Positions 53,812 through 63,145 of a DNA stretch of 63,251 bases are shown here, one piece after another (within the stretch, counting starts at the first letter, position 1; every line of letters begins with the position of its first letter). Origin of the DNA: an uncultured Bacteroidia bacterium (GTDB lineage: Bacteria > Bacteroidota > Bacteroidia > Bacteroidales > F082); contig CADBGN010000017.1 of the NCBI GenBank assembly GCA_902794155.1, forward strand, positions 1 to 63,251, written 5' to 3'. The position numbers and the translations under genes were made by a program. Under the pieces are notes generated by a model. The model was not told the origin of the DNA. It ran no database searches and was given only the letters and a program-made list of their open reading frames with translations.

Positions 53812-55824
53812 TTACTGCATTTTCTCAATCTCAATTTGCAACTGGAGCATTTCATCCCTGAACTTCGCTGCACTAAGGAAGTCCATTTCCTTGACGGCCT
53901 TCTCCATGCTCTTCTTGGCTTGCTGGATGGCTTTCTGTATCTGTTCCTTCGACCTATATTCGGTTCGACCTTCTGCCGCCATCGTGGCGTCACCCGATTG
54001 CGAGTAGGACACAGGTGCAGGCTGGCCTTTCAAGGTACCTAACGAGTTGTCGATAGCCTTAACAATGGTCTTTGGCACAATGCTGTGAGCTTCGTTGTAG
54101 GCCATCTGCTTGGCACGACGACGAGCGGTTTCATCAATGGTTTTGCGCATCGAGTCCGTAATCGTGTCAGCATACATGATGACCTTGCTTTCAGCATTAC
54201 GGGCGGCACGACCTGCGGTCTGCACCAAAGAACGTTCCGAACGGAGAAAGCCTTCCTTGTCAGCATCAAGGATAGCCACCAGACTCACCTCAGGCAAATC
54301 CAAACCCTCACGCAGCAGGTTGACGCCGACCAACACATCGAAATCGCCCATGCGCAGACCTTGCAGAATCTCCACACGTTCCATGGTGTCAACATCGGAA
54401 TGGATATAGCGTGTCTTGATTTTCAAGCCGTTGAGGTAGGTATTCAGTTCCTCGGCCATGCGCTTCGTCAAGGTGGTGACGAGCACACGTTGGTTTTTCT
54501 CCACCACTTTGTGAATCTCGTCAATGAGGTCGTCGACTTGATTCAAGCTCGGACGCACCTCAATCACAGGATCGAGCAAGCCCGTGGGACGGATCAGCTG
54601 CTCCACATACACACCTTCACTCTGCTGCAACTCGAAGTCGGCAGGTGTGGCACTGACATAGATGGTCTGCCCAGTAAGCGCCTCAAACTCATCGAACTGC
54701 AAGGGACGGTTGTCCAAGGCTGAGGGCAAGCGGAAACCATATTCCACCAAGGTCTGCTTGCGCGAGCGGTCGCCGCCATGCATGCCACGGATTTGAGGGA
54801 TGGTGACATGGCTCTCATCGATGATGGTGATGAAATCGTCAGGGAAATAGTCAAGCAGACAGAAAGGCCTCGTGCCCGGACTGCGACCATCGAAATAACG
54901 CGAGTAGTTCTCGATGCCTGAGCAGTAGCCCAACTCCTTCATCATCTCAATATCGTAGTTCACACGATCTTCCAAGCGCTTGGCTTCCAGGTTCTTCCCA
55001 ATCTCTCGGAAATACTCGGCCTGCTTGAACATATCGTCCTGAATCTCCAATACAGCAGAGTTCAGCTTGGATTGTGAAGTGACGAAGAAGTTGGCGGGGA
55101 AGATGGTCAGCTCAGAGAGTTCTTCCATCTTGCGACCCGTCACGGGATTGAGCATTTCAAGGCTATCGATTTCGTCGTCCCAAAACACAATGCGGTAGGC
55201 ATAGTCAGCGTAGGCAGGAAACACGTCCATCGTCTCCCCTTTCACCCGGAACTTGCCTTGCGTGAATTCTATCTCGTTGCGCACATACAAAGCACCCACC
55301 AAGGCCTTAGCTACCTCGTCGCGGCTGATTTTCATTCCGCGTTCCAAATAGATAATATTCTTGCCGAAATCATCAGGATTGCCAATACCATAAAGACATG
55401 ACACCGAAGAAACAACGATAATATCGCGCCGGCCAGAAAGCAAGGCAGAAGTCGTCGCAAGGCGCATCTTGTCGATGTCCATATTGATGGCAAGGTCCTT
55501 TTCAATATAGGTGTTAGTAGCAGGAATAAAGGCTTCAGGCTGATAATAGTCGTAATATGAGACGAAATAATTCACCGCGTTCTCAGGAAAAAACTGTTTG
55601 AACTCGCCATAGAGTTGTGCAGCCAGAGTTTTGTTATGGCTCAGCACCAAAGCAGGACGATTCACCTGCGCCAACACATTGGCGATGGTGAAAGTCTTGC
55701 CCGAGCCTGTCACGCCGAGTAGCGTCTGGGCATGGTCACCACGTTTCAATCCGTCCACCAACTGCTTGATGGCTTCGGGCTGGTCACCAGTAGGCTGAAA
55801 ATCAGAAACTAATTTGAAATCCAC
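53812..55824 (-). CDS. uvrB: UvrABC system protein B
   Basis: A 670-residue helicase-like subunit of nucleotide excision repair. Walker A is GVTGSGKT (residues 37-44), the damage-wedge beta-hairpin region is YYDYYQPEAFIP, and the C-terminal UVR motif (FLSAAKFRDEM) binds UvrC. The -7 box at 55849-55857 excludes the ATG at 55860; the first suitable start is GTG at 55824, giving MDFKLVSDFQPTGDQ, the usual N-terminus. It leads the uvrB-recQ pair. Confidence 0.95.
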   Translation of the reverse strand: MDFKLVSDFQPTGDQPEAIKQLVDGLKRGDHAQTLLGVTGSGKTFTIANVLAQVNRPALVLSHNKTLAAQLYGEFKQFFPENAVNYFVSYYDYYQPEAFIPATNTYIEKDLAINMDIDKMRLATTSALLSGRRDIIVVSSVSCLYGIGNPDDFGKNIIYLERGMKISRDEVAKALVGALYVRNEIEFTQGKFRVKGETMDVFPAYADYAYRIVFWDDEIDSLEMLNPVTGRKMEELSELTIFPANFFVTSQSKLNSAVLEIQDDMFKQAEYFREIGKNLEAKRLEDRVNYDIEMMKELGYCSGIENYSRYFDGRSPGTRPFCLLDYFPDDFITIIDESHVTIPQIRGMHGGDRSRKQTLVEYGFRLPSALDNRPLQFDEFEALTGQTIYVSATPADFELQQSEGVYVEQLIRPTGLLDPVIEVRPSLNQVDDLIDEIHKVVEKNQRVLVTTLTKRMAEELNTYLNGLKIKTRYIHSDVDTMERVEILQGLRMGDFDVLVGVNLLREGLDLPEVSLVAILDADKEGFLRSERSLVQTAGRAARNAESKVIMYADTITDSMRKTIDETARRRAKQMAYNEAHSIVPKTIVKAIDNSLGTLKGQPAPVSYSQSGDATMAAEGRTEYRSKEQIQKAIQQAKKSMEKAVKEMDFLSAAKFRDEMLQLQIEIEKMQ

Positions 55825-55848
55825 AATCGATATCGTTTTGCAAAGTCT

Positions 55849-55879
55849 GCAAAGATACACATATTTTTCGTAATTTTGC
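55849..55879. promoter_or_regulatory. Divergent -7 boxes, uvrB and the LolD-like gene
   Basis: TATCTTTGC on the minus strand (55849-55857) and TAATTTTGC on the plus strand (55871-55879), 13 bases apart. The minus box decides the GTG start of uvrB. Confidence 0.65.
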
Positions 55880-55897
55880 GGCCTAAAACAACAAGGT

Positions 55898-56545
55898 ATG
55901 ATTCAAGCGACAGGCATCCATAAATCCTACGGCAACCTCGAAGTGCTCAAAGGCATCGACCTCCACATCAACAAGAAGGAAATCGTGAGCATCGTCGGAG
56001 CTTCGGGTGCAGGCAAGTCCACCCTACTGCACATCATCGGTACCTTGGACAAGGCCGACCGCGGACAGCTCATCATCGACGGCACCGAAGTGGACAAGCT
56101 GAACGACACCCAACTGGCCGCTTTCCGCAACCAAAAGATTGGTTTCGTATTCCAATTCCACCATCTCTTGCCTGAGTTTACTGCCATTGAGAACATCTGC
56201 ATTCCCGCCTACATAGGCGGCATGGGCAAGAAAGAAGCCATCGAAAGAGCAGAGAGACTGCTTGAATACCTAAACCTTACCGACAGGAAGACCCACAAGC
56301 CCTCCGAGCTTTCGGGCGGTGAGCAACAGCGTATCGCTGTAGCGCGCGCCCTCATCAACCAACCCACAGTGGTGCTAGCCGACGAGCCTTCGGGCAACCT
56401 CGACTCGAAATCGGCAGAGGAACTGCACAAGCTCTTCTTCCGCCTCCGCGACGAGATGAACCAGACCTTCGTCATCGTCACACACAACCCGACTTTGGCT
56501 GCCATGTCGGATCGCACTATTACTATTAAGGACGGTAGAATTTAG
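55898..56545 (+). CDS. ABC transporter ATPase, LolD-like
   Basis: A 215-residue ATPase. Walker A is GASGAGKST (residues 34-42), signature LSGGEQQR, Walker [13 protein letters not shown] and switch His in VIVTHNP. The pattern ([17 protein letters not shown]) matches the LolD/MacB/FtsE class, and LolD is the best fit: it would power release of lipoproteins from the inner membrane. A matching LolC/E-like permease is encoded 3.4 kb downstream on the other strand, not in an operon. Confidence 0.88.
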   Translation: MIQATGIHKSYGNLEVLKGIDLHINKKEIVSIVGASGAGKSTLLHIIGTLDKADRGQLIIDGTEVDKLNDTQLAAFRNQKIGFVFQFHHLLPEFTAIENICIPAYIGGMGKKEAIERAERLLEYLNLTDRKTHKPSELSGGEQQRIAVARALINQPTVVLADEPSGNLDSKSAEELHKLFFRLRDEMNQTFVIVTHNPTLAAMSDRTITIKDGRI

Positions 56546-56627
56546 TTAAGAGTTGAGAGTTAAATCGATGCAAAAAGACACAATATTAATATAAGTTGCG
56601 CGTTAGGAAATGATAAAAATGAGTTCT

Positions 56628-58742
56628 ATGCGAAAAAAATACATATTCACAGTATTGTTTGGTGCAGTTCTCCTATTTAGTGCCAATATCGTCCAAGCCC
56701 AAAACACCGAATCATACGAGTCGTTGATGAGGAAAGGCAATGAGAAGTACAACGCCAAGGACTTCATCAGTGCCAAAACCTACTATGAGATGGCACTGAA
56801 GCAAAAGGCCAACGACCCCACCGCGAAGCAGAAGTTGACCGAAACCGTAAAGAAGATCCAAGAAGACGGCGCTCGCCAGGAGGTGTTCTACGCCCATCTG
56901 GATGCCGGTGACCAATACTATGGCCAACAGAAATACGAGGAAGCCCTTGCCGAATACGAACAAGCCTTGAAGGTCTTTCCCGAGGACAAATATGTTGGCG
57001 GTCAGGCCGATGCCGTGCGCGCCATCCTCAAGGAGCGGCAAGACAAACAGGATGCTTACGGCACCGCCATGAGCCAAGGTGAGAGTTTGCTGGCCGAAGA
57101 CAACTTCGATGCCGCCATCATGCAGTTTGAGACGGCGAGCGAAATCTTCCCCAAGGACAAATTGCCCAAGGAGAAACTGGCCGAGGCCAGACAGAAGAAA
57201 CAACTCTACACAGAGAAAGTTGCCCGTTTCGACAAATTGATGGAAGAAAGCCGTCAGTTTGGTCTGCGCAAGAACTACGAAGCGGCATTGGAGAAGATCA
57301 ACCAGGCCCTTGAACTCTTCCCCAACGACATCGAGGCCAACAACAAACGCAACGAATACCAAGCTGCCAAAGGCATGGCCGACCAATACAACGGCATCAT
57401 TGCCGCTGCCGACCAGCTATACGAAAACAAAGCTTACAGAGAAGCCAAGGCACAGTATCAGAGTGCCCTTGCCGTCGTCACGGGCGACGCCTACGCAACG
57501 GACATGATCGCCCGCCTCAACACGCTCATCGCTGAGCAAGACGCCGAGGAGGCCGCACGCATCGCCGCCGAGCAGGAAGCCGCACGTCTGGCTGCCGAGG
57601 CCGAAGCAGCACGATTGGCAGCTGAAGCTGAGGCCGCACGTATTGCCGCGGAGCAAGAGGCTGCAAGGTTGGCTGCAGAAGCTGAAGCTGCTCGTATCGC
57701 CGCAGAGCAAGAAGCAGCTCGTATTGCCGCAGAGCAGGAAGCTGCACGCTTAGCCGCAGAAGAGGCTGCCCGTATCGCTGCAGAACAGGAAGCCGCACGT
57801 CTGGCTGCCGAAGCAGAGGCCGCGCGCATCGCCGCCGAAGAGGAAGCCGCCCGACAGGCCGCACTGGCGGCTGCCGAGGCTGAACGTCAAGCCACCATCA
57901 AGACCATGCTCGATGCTGCCGACGCTTTGTTCAACCAACAGGAATATGCCAACGCCAAGGTGAAATACCAAGAGGTAATAGCCTTCGACGAAGGTAATGC
58001 AGCCGCCACCGCCAAGATCCAGGAAATCGATGGCATCTTTGCCCAGATGGCTGCTGAGTTAGAAGCCAACTACAACAAGGCAATGAGTGCTGGCAACATC
58101 GCCATGACCGCAGAGAACTTCGCCGAAGCCATTGCACAATATCAGGCAGCCTTGGCTTATAAGCCCGAAGACCCGACAGCCACGGCACAATTGGCCATTG
58201 CCCAAAAGTCGGAGAGCGACCGAATCGCCGCCCTGCGCAGCCAATACGAGAAGTTCGTCAAGGAAGGCGACGCCAACTTTAAGACTAACACCTTCGACAA
58301 GGCCATCGAGGCTTACACCAAGGCAGAGGAACTTGGTTTGGAGACCTACCCCACCGAGATGATTGCCCGCATCGGCGAGATCATCGAGCAGAACAAGCTG
58401 TATGAGCTGAACAGCGAGCCCATGCTGTTGGCTGCTGGTGAAGCTAAACGATTTGAGTTCAATAAGATTGATGTGGCCGTGCGCCGTTCCAACTACATCA
58501 TCATCAAGGTGCGCAACCCGCATCCAGAGAAGACCTTCCCGATGATCGTCTCCTTCGGCGGTGCCGGTGGCAAGAACGGCGGCTTCGTGCTACCCATCGC
58601 TGCCACTGAAGAGGAAAAGACCTTCATCTTCCGCATCGGCTCGCAGTACAAGTGGTTCAGCGAAGACAACACCTGGATTGAAATCATCTCCGAGAACAAC
58701 GAAGTGGAAATCGGGAAACTGGAGGTTTCACGAAGCAATTAA
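56628..58742 (+). CDS. Exported TPR protein with Ala/Glu/Arg coiled-coil repeat
   Basis: A 704-residue protein with a signal peptide (MRKKYIFTVLFGAVLLFSANIVQAQ). Residues 28-300 are TPR units (MRKGNEKYNAKDFISAKTYYEMAL, YYGQQKYEEALAEYEQAL). Residues about 303-420 are a long Ala-rich helix of EAARIAAEQ/EAARLAAEAE units, likely a coiled coil. Three more TPR units follow, then a beta-rich C-terminus (IIIKVRNPHPEKTFPMIVSFGGAGG). Two further ATGs lie 9 and 18 bases upstream. Function is unknown; the build suggests an envelope spanner or scaffold. Confidence 0.75.
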   Translation: MRKKYIFTVLFGAVLLFSANIVQAQNTESYESLMRKGNEKYNAKDFISAKTYYEMALKQKANDPTAKQKLTETVKKIQEDGARQEVFYAHLDAGDQYYGQQKYEEALAEYEQALKVFPEDKYVGGQADAVRAILKERQDKQDAYGTAMSQGESLLAEDNFDAAIMQFETASEIFPKDKLPKEKLAEARQKKQLYTEKVARFDKLMEESRQFGLRKNYEAALEKINQALELFPNDIEANNKRNEYQAAKGMADQYNGIIAAADQLYENKAYREAKAQYQSALAVVTGDAYATDMIARLNTLIAEQDAEEAARIAAEQEAARLAAEAEAARLAAEAEAARIAAEQEAARLAAEAEAARIAAEQEAARIAAEQEAARLAAEEAARIAAEQEAARLAAEAEAARIAAEEEAARQAALAAAEAERQATIKTMLDAADALFNQQEYANAKVKYQEVIAFDEGNAAATAKIQEIDGIFAQMAAELEANYNKAMSAGNIAMTAENFAEAIAQYQAALAYKPEDPTATAQLAIAQKSESDRIAALRSQYEKFVKEGDANFKTNTFDKAIEAYTKAEELGLETYPTEMIARIGEIIEQNKLYELNSEPMLLAAGEAKRFEFNKIDVAVRRSNYIIIKVRNPHPEKTFPMIVSFGGAGGKNGGFVLPIAATEEEKTFIFRIGSQYKWFSEDNTWIEIISENNEVEIGKLEVSRSN
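57538..57880 (+). repeat. Coding repeat, EAAR(I/L)AAE units
   Basis: About 13 units of 24-33 bases encoding EAARIAAEQ or EAARLAAEAE. The DNA units vary in synonymous positions, so the protein pattern is under selection. It is not a CRISPR array. Confidence 0.85.
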
Positions 58743-59392
58743 ACCTCTCTTTGTTTCTTTTGGTAATAGTCGCAGAAAGCCGTGATGCCGCACTCCTGGC
58801 ATTTCGGCTTTCTTGCCATACAGACATAGCGCCCATGTAATATAAGCCAATGATGCGCCTTCGAAATCACCTCTTGAGGCAGATGGGCCACTAAGGTCTT
58901 TTCGGTTTCCAGTACATTCTTCGAGTTTTTGGTCAGGCCGATGCGGTTCGAGACACGAAACACATGCGTGTCGACCGGCATAGCAGGCTTGTCGAAGGCC
59001 ACGGCCATCATCACATTGGCAGTCTTTCGGCCCACACCAGGCAACTTCTGCATATCCTCCAGATTGTTGGGGACGATGCCATTGAAGTCGCGCACCAAAG
59101 TTTGAGCCATACCCAACAGGTTCTTGGCCTTGTTGTTGGGATAAGAAATACTTTTGATATAGGTGTAAATCTCCTCCACCGTCGAATCCGCCATGTCTTG
59201 AGCCGTCGGGAAACGTTGAAACAACGCTGGTGTGGTCATGTTGACGCGCTTGTCGGTACACTGCGCCGAGAGGATAACAGCAACAAGCAACTGATACGGG
59301 TCTTTGTATTCCAACTCCGTTTCAGCCACTGGCATGTGTTCCTCGAAATAGCTTACAAAAGCGTCGTATTTTTGTTGGATCTTGGTTTTCAT
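58739..59392 (-). CDS. nth: Endonuclease III (DNA glycosylase/AP lyase)
   Basis: A 217-residue base-excision-repair enzyme removing oxidised pyrimidines. The helix-hairpin-helix is LPGVGRKTANV with catalytic Lys123; Asp141 lies in PVDTHVFRVSNR; the iron-sulfur cluster is ligated by CMARKPKCQECGITAFC. The ATG at 59392 overlaps the stop of the upstream gene (TGATG), which fixes the start. Its last 4 bases overlap the end of the convergent TPR gene. Confidence 0.95.
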   Translation of the reverse strand: MKTKIQQKYDAFVSYFEEHMPVAETELEYKDPYQLLVAVILSAQCTDKRVNMTTPALFQRFPTAQDMADSTVEEIYTYIKSISYPNNKAKNLLGMAQTLVRDFNGIVPNNLEDMQKLPGVGRKTANVMMAVAFDKPAMPVDTHVFRVSNRIGLTKNSKNVLETEKTLVAHLPQEVISKAHHWLILHGRYVCMARKPKCQECGITAFCDYYQKKQREV

Positions 59393-59841
59393 CAAATGAT
59401 GTCTCCTTGTTCGTCGACAAGCACGCCCCAACTCACAGCGCTGATTTTGTCGCCCTCAAAGAAGAAGTCGATCATGGCATCCTCGAAGGAAACACGCAGT
59501 TCGCCGTCTTCGGTCTCTTCCTCCACCTCCTTGAAGCCGTTGTCTTTCATCAACTTGACGACTTCATCCTTTTTGAGGTCAAACACTTTCTTGCCGTACA
59601 ACGTAGCCGCCTCGTTTTCGGTTTCGAAGCAGGCCACCACCGACTTGGTGACGCCTTCAAAATAGATGTTCGTCTGGATGGCATCGTATTCGTAATAGAT
59701 AGAGCGGTTGCCCGTCTCTTCCATGTCGCTCAACTCCTCATAGAAGTCAGGCATGTTCAACAGTTTGACGGTATCGTCAAGGGTCATTCCGAAAGGTATC
59801 TCGCCGTAGCCTTTCAGCGGCACAATGGTAAAGTCTTTCAT
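59392..59841 (-). CDS. Small cytosolic protein of unknown function
   Basis: A 149-residue acidic protein starting MKDFTIVPLKGYGEIPFGMT. A mixed alpha/beta pattern, with YEYDAIQTNIYFEGVTKSVVACF and ending SAVSWGVLVDEQGDII, looks like a small structural domain of the kind found in bacterial immunity or SMI1-like proteins, but I cannot place it. It is translationally coupled to nth by a TGATG overlap, which suggests they are made together. Confidence 0.65.
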   Translation of the reverse strand: MKDFTIVPLKGYGEIPFGMTLDDTVKLLNMPDFYEELSDMEETGNRSIYYEYDAIQTNIYFEGVTKSVVACFETENEAATLYGKKVFDLKKDEVVKLMKDNGFKEVEEETEDGELRVSFEDAMIDFFFEGDKISAVSWGVLVDEQGDII

Positions 59842-59911
59842 AGCTTAGTTGATTCGGCCGCTAAGATAGGCAAATTATTGGAACGCCAAGCAAAAAACAC
59901 ATTTTTTTCGC

Positions 59912-61135
59912 TTATTCAAATCGAATCGACTTGGTGGGACTGATGCGGTTGATGACCGAAGTCGGAATCAAAAGCATCAGCACCCAAAGCAGGAAAGTAC
60001 CCAAATTGATGAAAACCACAGTGCTGAGATGCAACTCAATAGGTACAGCAGAGAGATAATAGGTAGCTGCATCCAGCTTGATAAACCCAGTGTATTGCTG
60101 CAAGAAACAGAATCCCAACCCAATGACATTGCCTATGAGCATGCCTATGAGAAGAATGCGCAGCGAGCGGCGCAAGAACACCTCCCGAACAAACTTGTTG
60201 CTCGCCCCCATGGCCTTCAACAAGCCTATGGTGGAAGTGCGTTCGATGATGATAATCAACAACATGCTGATGACCGTGATGCCTGCCACAAGTAGCATCA
60301 AGACCATGATGAGCCAAACGTTGGTGTCAAGCAAATCGAGCCAGTCGAAGATTTGCGGGTTGCTCTCGCGAGCGGTATAGGAAGCCAATTCTGAAGGCAA
60401 TGCATAGTAAAGCTTTTCATTGACTTGGTCGACATCAGCACCATCTTTCAGAGCAATCTCCAGCAACCCAGCCTCATCGTCCTCCCAACCATTCAACTTC
60501 CGGATTTGGTTGAGGTCGGCGAAGACATAACGCGCATCAAACTCAGCGAGTCCGGTCTCAAAGATGCCTGAAACCGAAAATTTTCTGCCTCTCGCCTGCA
60601 TGTCCTTGTCAATGAACCACACACGGACATCGTCGCCCACATTGAGCAACATCTTGTCGGCAATTGCCTTGGAGACCAGCACCTCAGTGGAGCGCTCGTC
60701 GGCGGTGTATTTCGGTGTCTTTCCCTCAAGGAGATAACTGTCAAAATACGTCCAGTCATAGTTCTCATCCACACCTTTCAACACCACGCCCTGAATCTCG
60801 TCGTCGGTCTTGATCATACCCGCCTTGTTGGCCACTTGTTGGTAATGGCCGATGCCCTCAACGGTACTCAATCTACTGATTAACAATGAATCCAAGACAA
60901 AAGGAGTCTCCTCCACCGACTCGTTCTTGTCCAAAGCCTGCACATGAATCGGCGCCACAAAACCGATGACCTTGTCGCGGATCTGATTCTTGAAACCCAC
61001 AACGACTGCCCAGGCAATAAGCATCACAACGATGGCCAAAGCCACACTCGCGACAGCCAAACGCATTACCGTCGAAGAAAGATTTTCCTTCGAAAGCGAA
61101 AAAATTCGGTCTGCTATGAATTTTGGGCCCGACAT
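59912..61135 (-). CDS. ABC transporter permease, LolC/LolE-like
   Basis: A 407-residue inner-membrane permease. One N-terminal membrane segment (VMRLAVASVALAIVVMLIAWAVVVGF), a large periplasmic domain (residues 50-270), then three segments of the FtsX type (VWLIMVLMLLVAGITVISML and two more), the plan of LolC/LolE. The conserved GLLKAMGASN loop contacts the ATPase. It is probably the partner of the LolD-like ATPase at 55.9 kb. The start MSGPKFIADRIFSLSKE follows the -7 box; a longer frame upstream was rejected. Confidence 0.87.
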   Translation of the reverse strand: MSGPKFIADRIFSLSKENLSSTVMRLAVASVALAIVVMLIAWAVVVGFKNQIRDKVIGFVAPIHVQALDKNESVEETPFVLDSLLISRLSTVEGIGHYQQVANKAGMIKTDDEIQGVVLKGVDENYDWTYFDSYLLEGKTPKYTADERSTEVLVSKAIADKMLLNVGDDVRVWFIDKDMQARGRKFSVSGIFETGLAEFDARYVFADLNQIRKLNGWEDDEAGLLEIALKDGADVDQVNEKLYYALPSELASYTARESNPQIFDWLDLLDTNVWLIMVLMLLVAGITVISMLLIIIIERTSTIGLLKAMGASNKFVREVFLRRSLRILLIGMLIGNVIGLGFCFLQQYTGFIKLDAATYYLSAVPIELHLSTVVFINLGTFLLWVLMLLIPTSVINRISPTKSIRFE

Positions 61136-61150
61136 TTGCAGGTTTTTCAA

Positions 61151-61166
61151 TAATTTTGCAAAAGTA
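61151..61166. promoter_or_regulatory. Overlapping divergent -7 boxes, permease and namZ
   Basis: TAATTTTGC on the plus strand (61151-61159) and TACTTTTGC on the minus strand (61158-61166) share two bases (GC). Only one polymerase can occupy the site at a time. Confidence 0.7.
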
Positions 61167-61181
61167 AAAAATAAAAACGAA

Positions 61182-62411
61182 ATGAAACGACAATTCTTTG
61201 CCATCGCCTTGCTCTTATGCGCCCTGCTTCCCCAATGCCATGCCCAAGGACAAAAGGTGAATACTGAAATCACCGAAACCCTTGTCGAAGAAGACACTTC
61301 TCTTACATTCATTGACAAGGACCACTATGTCAGCGCCGCCATGCGACTCAACGAATACCTGCCTTTGTTGCAAGGCAAGCGTGTTGGCATTGTGGGAAAC
61401 CAAACCAGCATCATAGGTAAAACCCATCTCGTGGATTCCTTGCTCTCATTAGGCATCGAAGTAAAGAAAATCTACACCCCCGAACACGGCTTCCGTGGCA
61501 CAGCCGATGCTGGCGCAAGGATCAACAATGGCAAAGACGAGAAAACGGGACTGCCTATAATTTCACTTTTCGGAAAAAACAAGAAGCCCACATCTGAAAT
61601 GCTGCAAGGCATCGACATCATCCTTTTTGATTTACAGGATGTTGGCGTTCGTTTCTACACTTATATCTCCACCATGACCTACGTGATGGAGGCCGCTGCC
61701 GAAAACCATCTCCCCGTCGTCGTCCTCGACCGTCCCAACCCCAATGGTTTCTATGTGGACGGTCCAGTACTAAAGCCCGAGAACAACTCGTTTGTAGGGA
61801 TGCACCAAGTGCCCATCGTCTACGGCATGACCATTGGGGAATACGCCAAGATGGTGAACGGCGAAGGCTGGCTGAAAAACGGTGTCACTTGCAACCTCAC
61901 CGTCATCCCCATCAAAGGCTATAACCGCAACGCCATCTACGAACTGCCCGTGAAGCCTTCGCCCAACCTACCCAACTGGGAGTCGGTGTACCTCTATCCT
62001 ACCCTTTGTCTCTTCGAAGGAACGAATGTCAGCGTGGGACGCGGCACGGAAACACCTTTCCAAATCTATGGCCATCCCGACATGCGCGGTAGCTATACTT
62101 TCACACCTAAAAGCACTAGCGGTGCCTCCAAGCCCCTGTTGGAAGGCCAGCGTTGCCGTGGCGAGAACCTTGTGGAATATGCCCACGACTACGCCATCAA
62201 CGACAACCAACTACAACTGGAATGGGTCATCGAAGCCTATATGCAGTTGAAAGACAAAGGATTCTTCAAGGATTATTTCCGTCTGCTCTCGGGCGACAAG
62301 CAGATGCAACGCGACATAGAGAACGGGAAAAGCGCAGATGAGATCCGTGCTTCTTGGAAAGACGACCTTGAGGCGTTCAAGACCATTAGGACAAAATATT
62401 TCCTTTACTAA
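61182..62411 (+). CDS. Exported DUF1343 protein, exo-N-acetylmuramidase NamZ type
   Basis: A 409-residue protein with a signal peptide (MKRQFFAIALLLCALLPQCHAQ). The DUF1343 core has VGIVGNQTS, TPEHGFRGTADAG, DLQDVGVRFYTYI, VLDRPNPNG and the later GTNVSVGRGTETPF. Members such as Bacillus NamZ release terminal N-acetylmuramate from peptidoglycan fragments. It should act in the periplasm on cell-wall turnover products. The start follows the -7 box by 23 bases. Confidence 0.9.
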   Translation: MKRQFFAIALLLCALLPQCHAQGQKVNTEITETLVEEDTSLTFIDKDHYVSAAMRLNEYLPLLQGKRVGIVGNQTSIIGKTHLVDSLLSLGIEVKKIYTPEHGFRGTADAGARINNGKDEKTGLPIISLFGKNKKPTSEMLQGIDIILFDLQDVGVRFYTYISTMTYVMEAAAENHLPVVVLDRPNPNGFYVDGPVLKPENNSFVGMHQVPIVYGMTIGEYAKMVNGEGWLKNGVTCNLTVIPIKGYNRNAIYELPVKPSPNLPNWESVYLYPTLCLFEGTNVSVGRGTETPFQIYGHPDMRGSYTFTPKSTSGASKPLLEGQRCRGENLVEYAHDYAINDNQLQLEWVIEAYMQLKDKGFFKDYFRLLSGDKQMQRDIENGKSADEIRASWKDDLEAFKTIRTKYFLY

Positions 62412-62420
62412 ATTCAGCCT

Positions 62421-62556
62421 CCCATGTCATTCTTACGTGGGCGTGTGCGAAAGAAAAGAATCTATGGGAGGCGGATAAAGAAGTCAACTCCATAAGAACC
62501 ATTTTCTGAAAGCATAGATCCCATGCCAGCGCACAACCTGCGTAGGGATGACATGC
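62421..62556. repeat. Inverted pair of REP-like elements
   Basis: The word CATGTCATTCTTACGTGGGCGTGTGCG at the left recurs as a reverse complement near 62516-62555 (CATGTCATCCCTACGCAGG). Within the left arm CCTCCCAT pairs with ATGGGAGG. It lies between two convergent genes. Confidence 0.7.
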
Positions 62557-62576
62557 TTTCCGAAAATAGAAAAGAA

Positions 62577-63140
62577 TTATCCGAAAACCTTTTCAAGCAG
62601 CATGACAAACTCCTGATAAGGAAGCGTCGCTGACAGTACTGCCATGGCGTCGGCTAATGAACGATAGTACCATTCCACATCGGGTTTGCCATTCGGAGCA
62701 TGGAAAAGGCTCCATACCTCGTCGCCGACCTGACGGTAATCCAAGGCGATGCCGCGCATATTGGAGAGTTTGTCGCCAAGGGCGACCACCTTGCTGTCGT
62801 ATGACGCATCACACAGTTGTTTGACCTGAATGACCTTACGCTCACGCCATGTCAAACTTTCATCCATAGGTGCCGTCTCATGCTGGACGAGTTCAGCCAC
62901 CCTATCGCCAAACTGTTCCCGAATCTGCTCGATGGTCACATCAGTGTCTTCGACAGTGTCGTGCAAGATGGCCGCAGCCAGCATTTCCTGGTCATTGGTT
63001 ATCGTAGCCACGATGCTGGCGGCCTCCATAGGATGGATGATATAGGGATAGCCTTTGCCGCGCCTCTCCGTTCCACTATGGGCTTCGGTGGCAAACTTCA
63101 CAGCTTTGTCGAAGAAAGTAGTTTCTAATGGGTTGTTCAT
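62577..63140 (-). CDS. SpoT/MESH1-like HD hydrolase
   Basis: A 187-residue cytosolic protein with an HD metal site: His in YIIHPMEAA, the HD pair in AAILHDTVEDTDV and the distal Asp in VALGDKLSNMRG. This is the RelA/SpoT hydrolase domain without the synthetase part, as in small alarmone hydrolases, so it probably removes pyrophosphate from (p)ppGpp. The family includes enzymes with other substrates. It starts 5 bases after the stop of the partial gene upstream. Confidence 0.85.
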   Translation of the reverse strand: MNNPLETTFFDKAVKFATEAHSGTERRGKGYPYIIHPMEAASIVATITNDQEMLAAAILHDTVEDTDVTIEQIREQFGDRVAELVQHETAPMDESLTWRERKVIQVKQLCDASYDSKVVALGDKLSNMRGIALDYRQVGDEVWSLFHAPNGKPDVEWYYRSLADAMAVLSATLPYQEFVMLLEKVFG

Positions 63141-63145
63141 GGTTA

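Noticed and set aside
57538-57880. Possible CRISPR-like array
   Set aside because: The units are in-frame coding repeats without spacers of constant size, giving a regular EAARIAAE helix.
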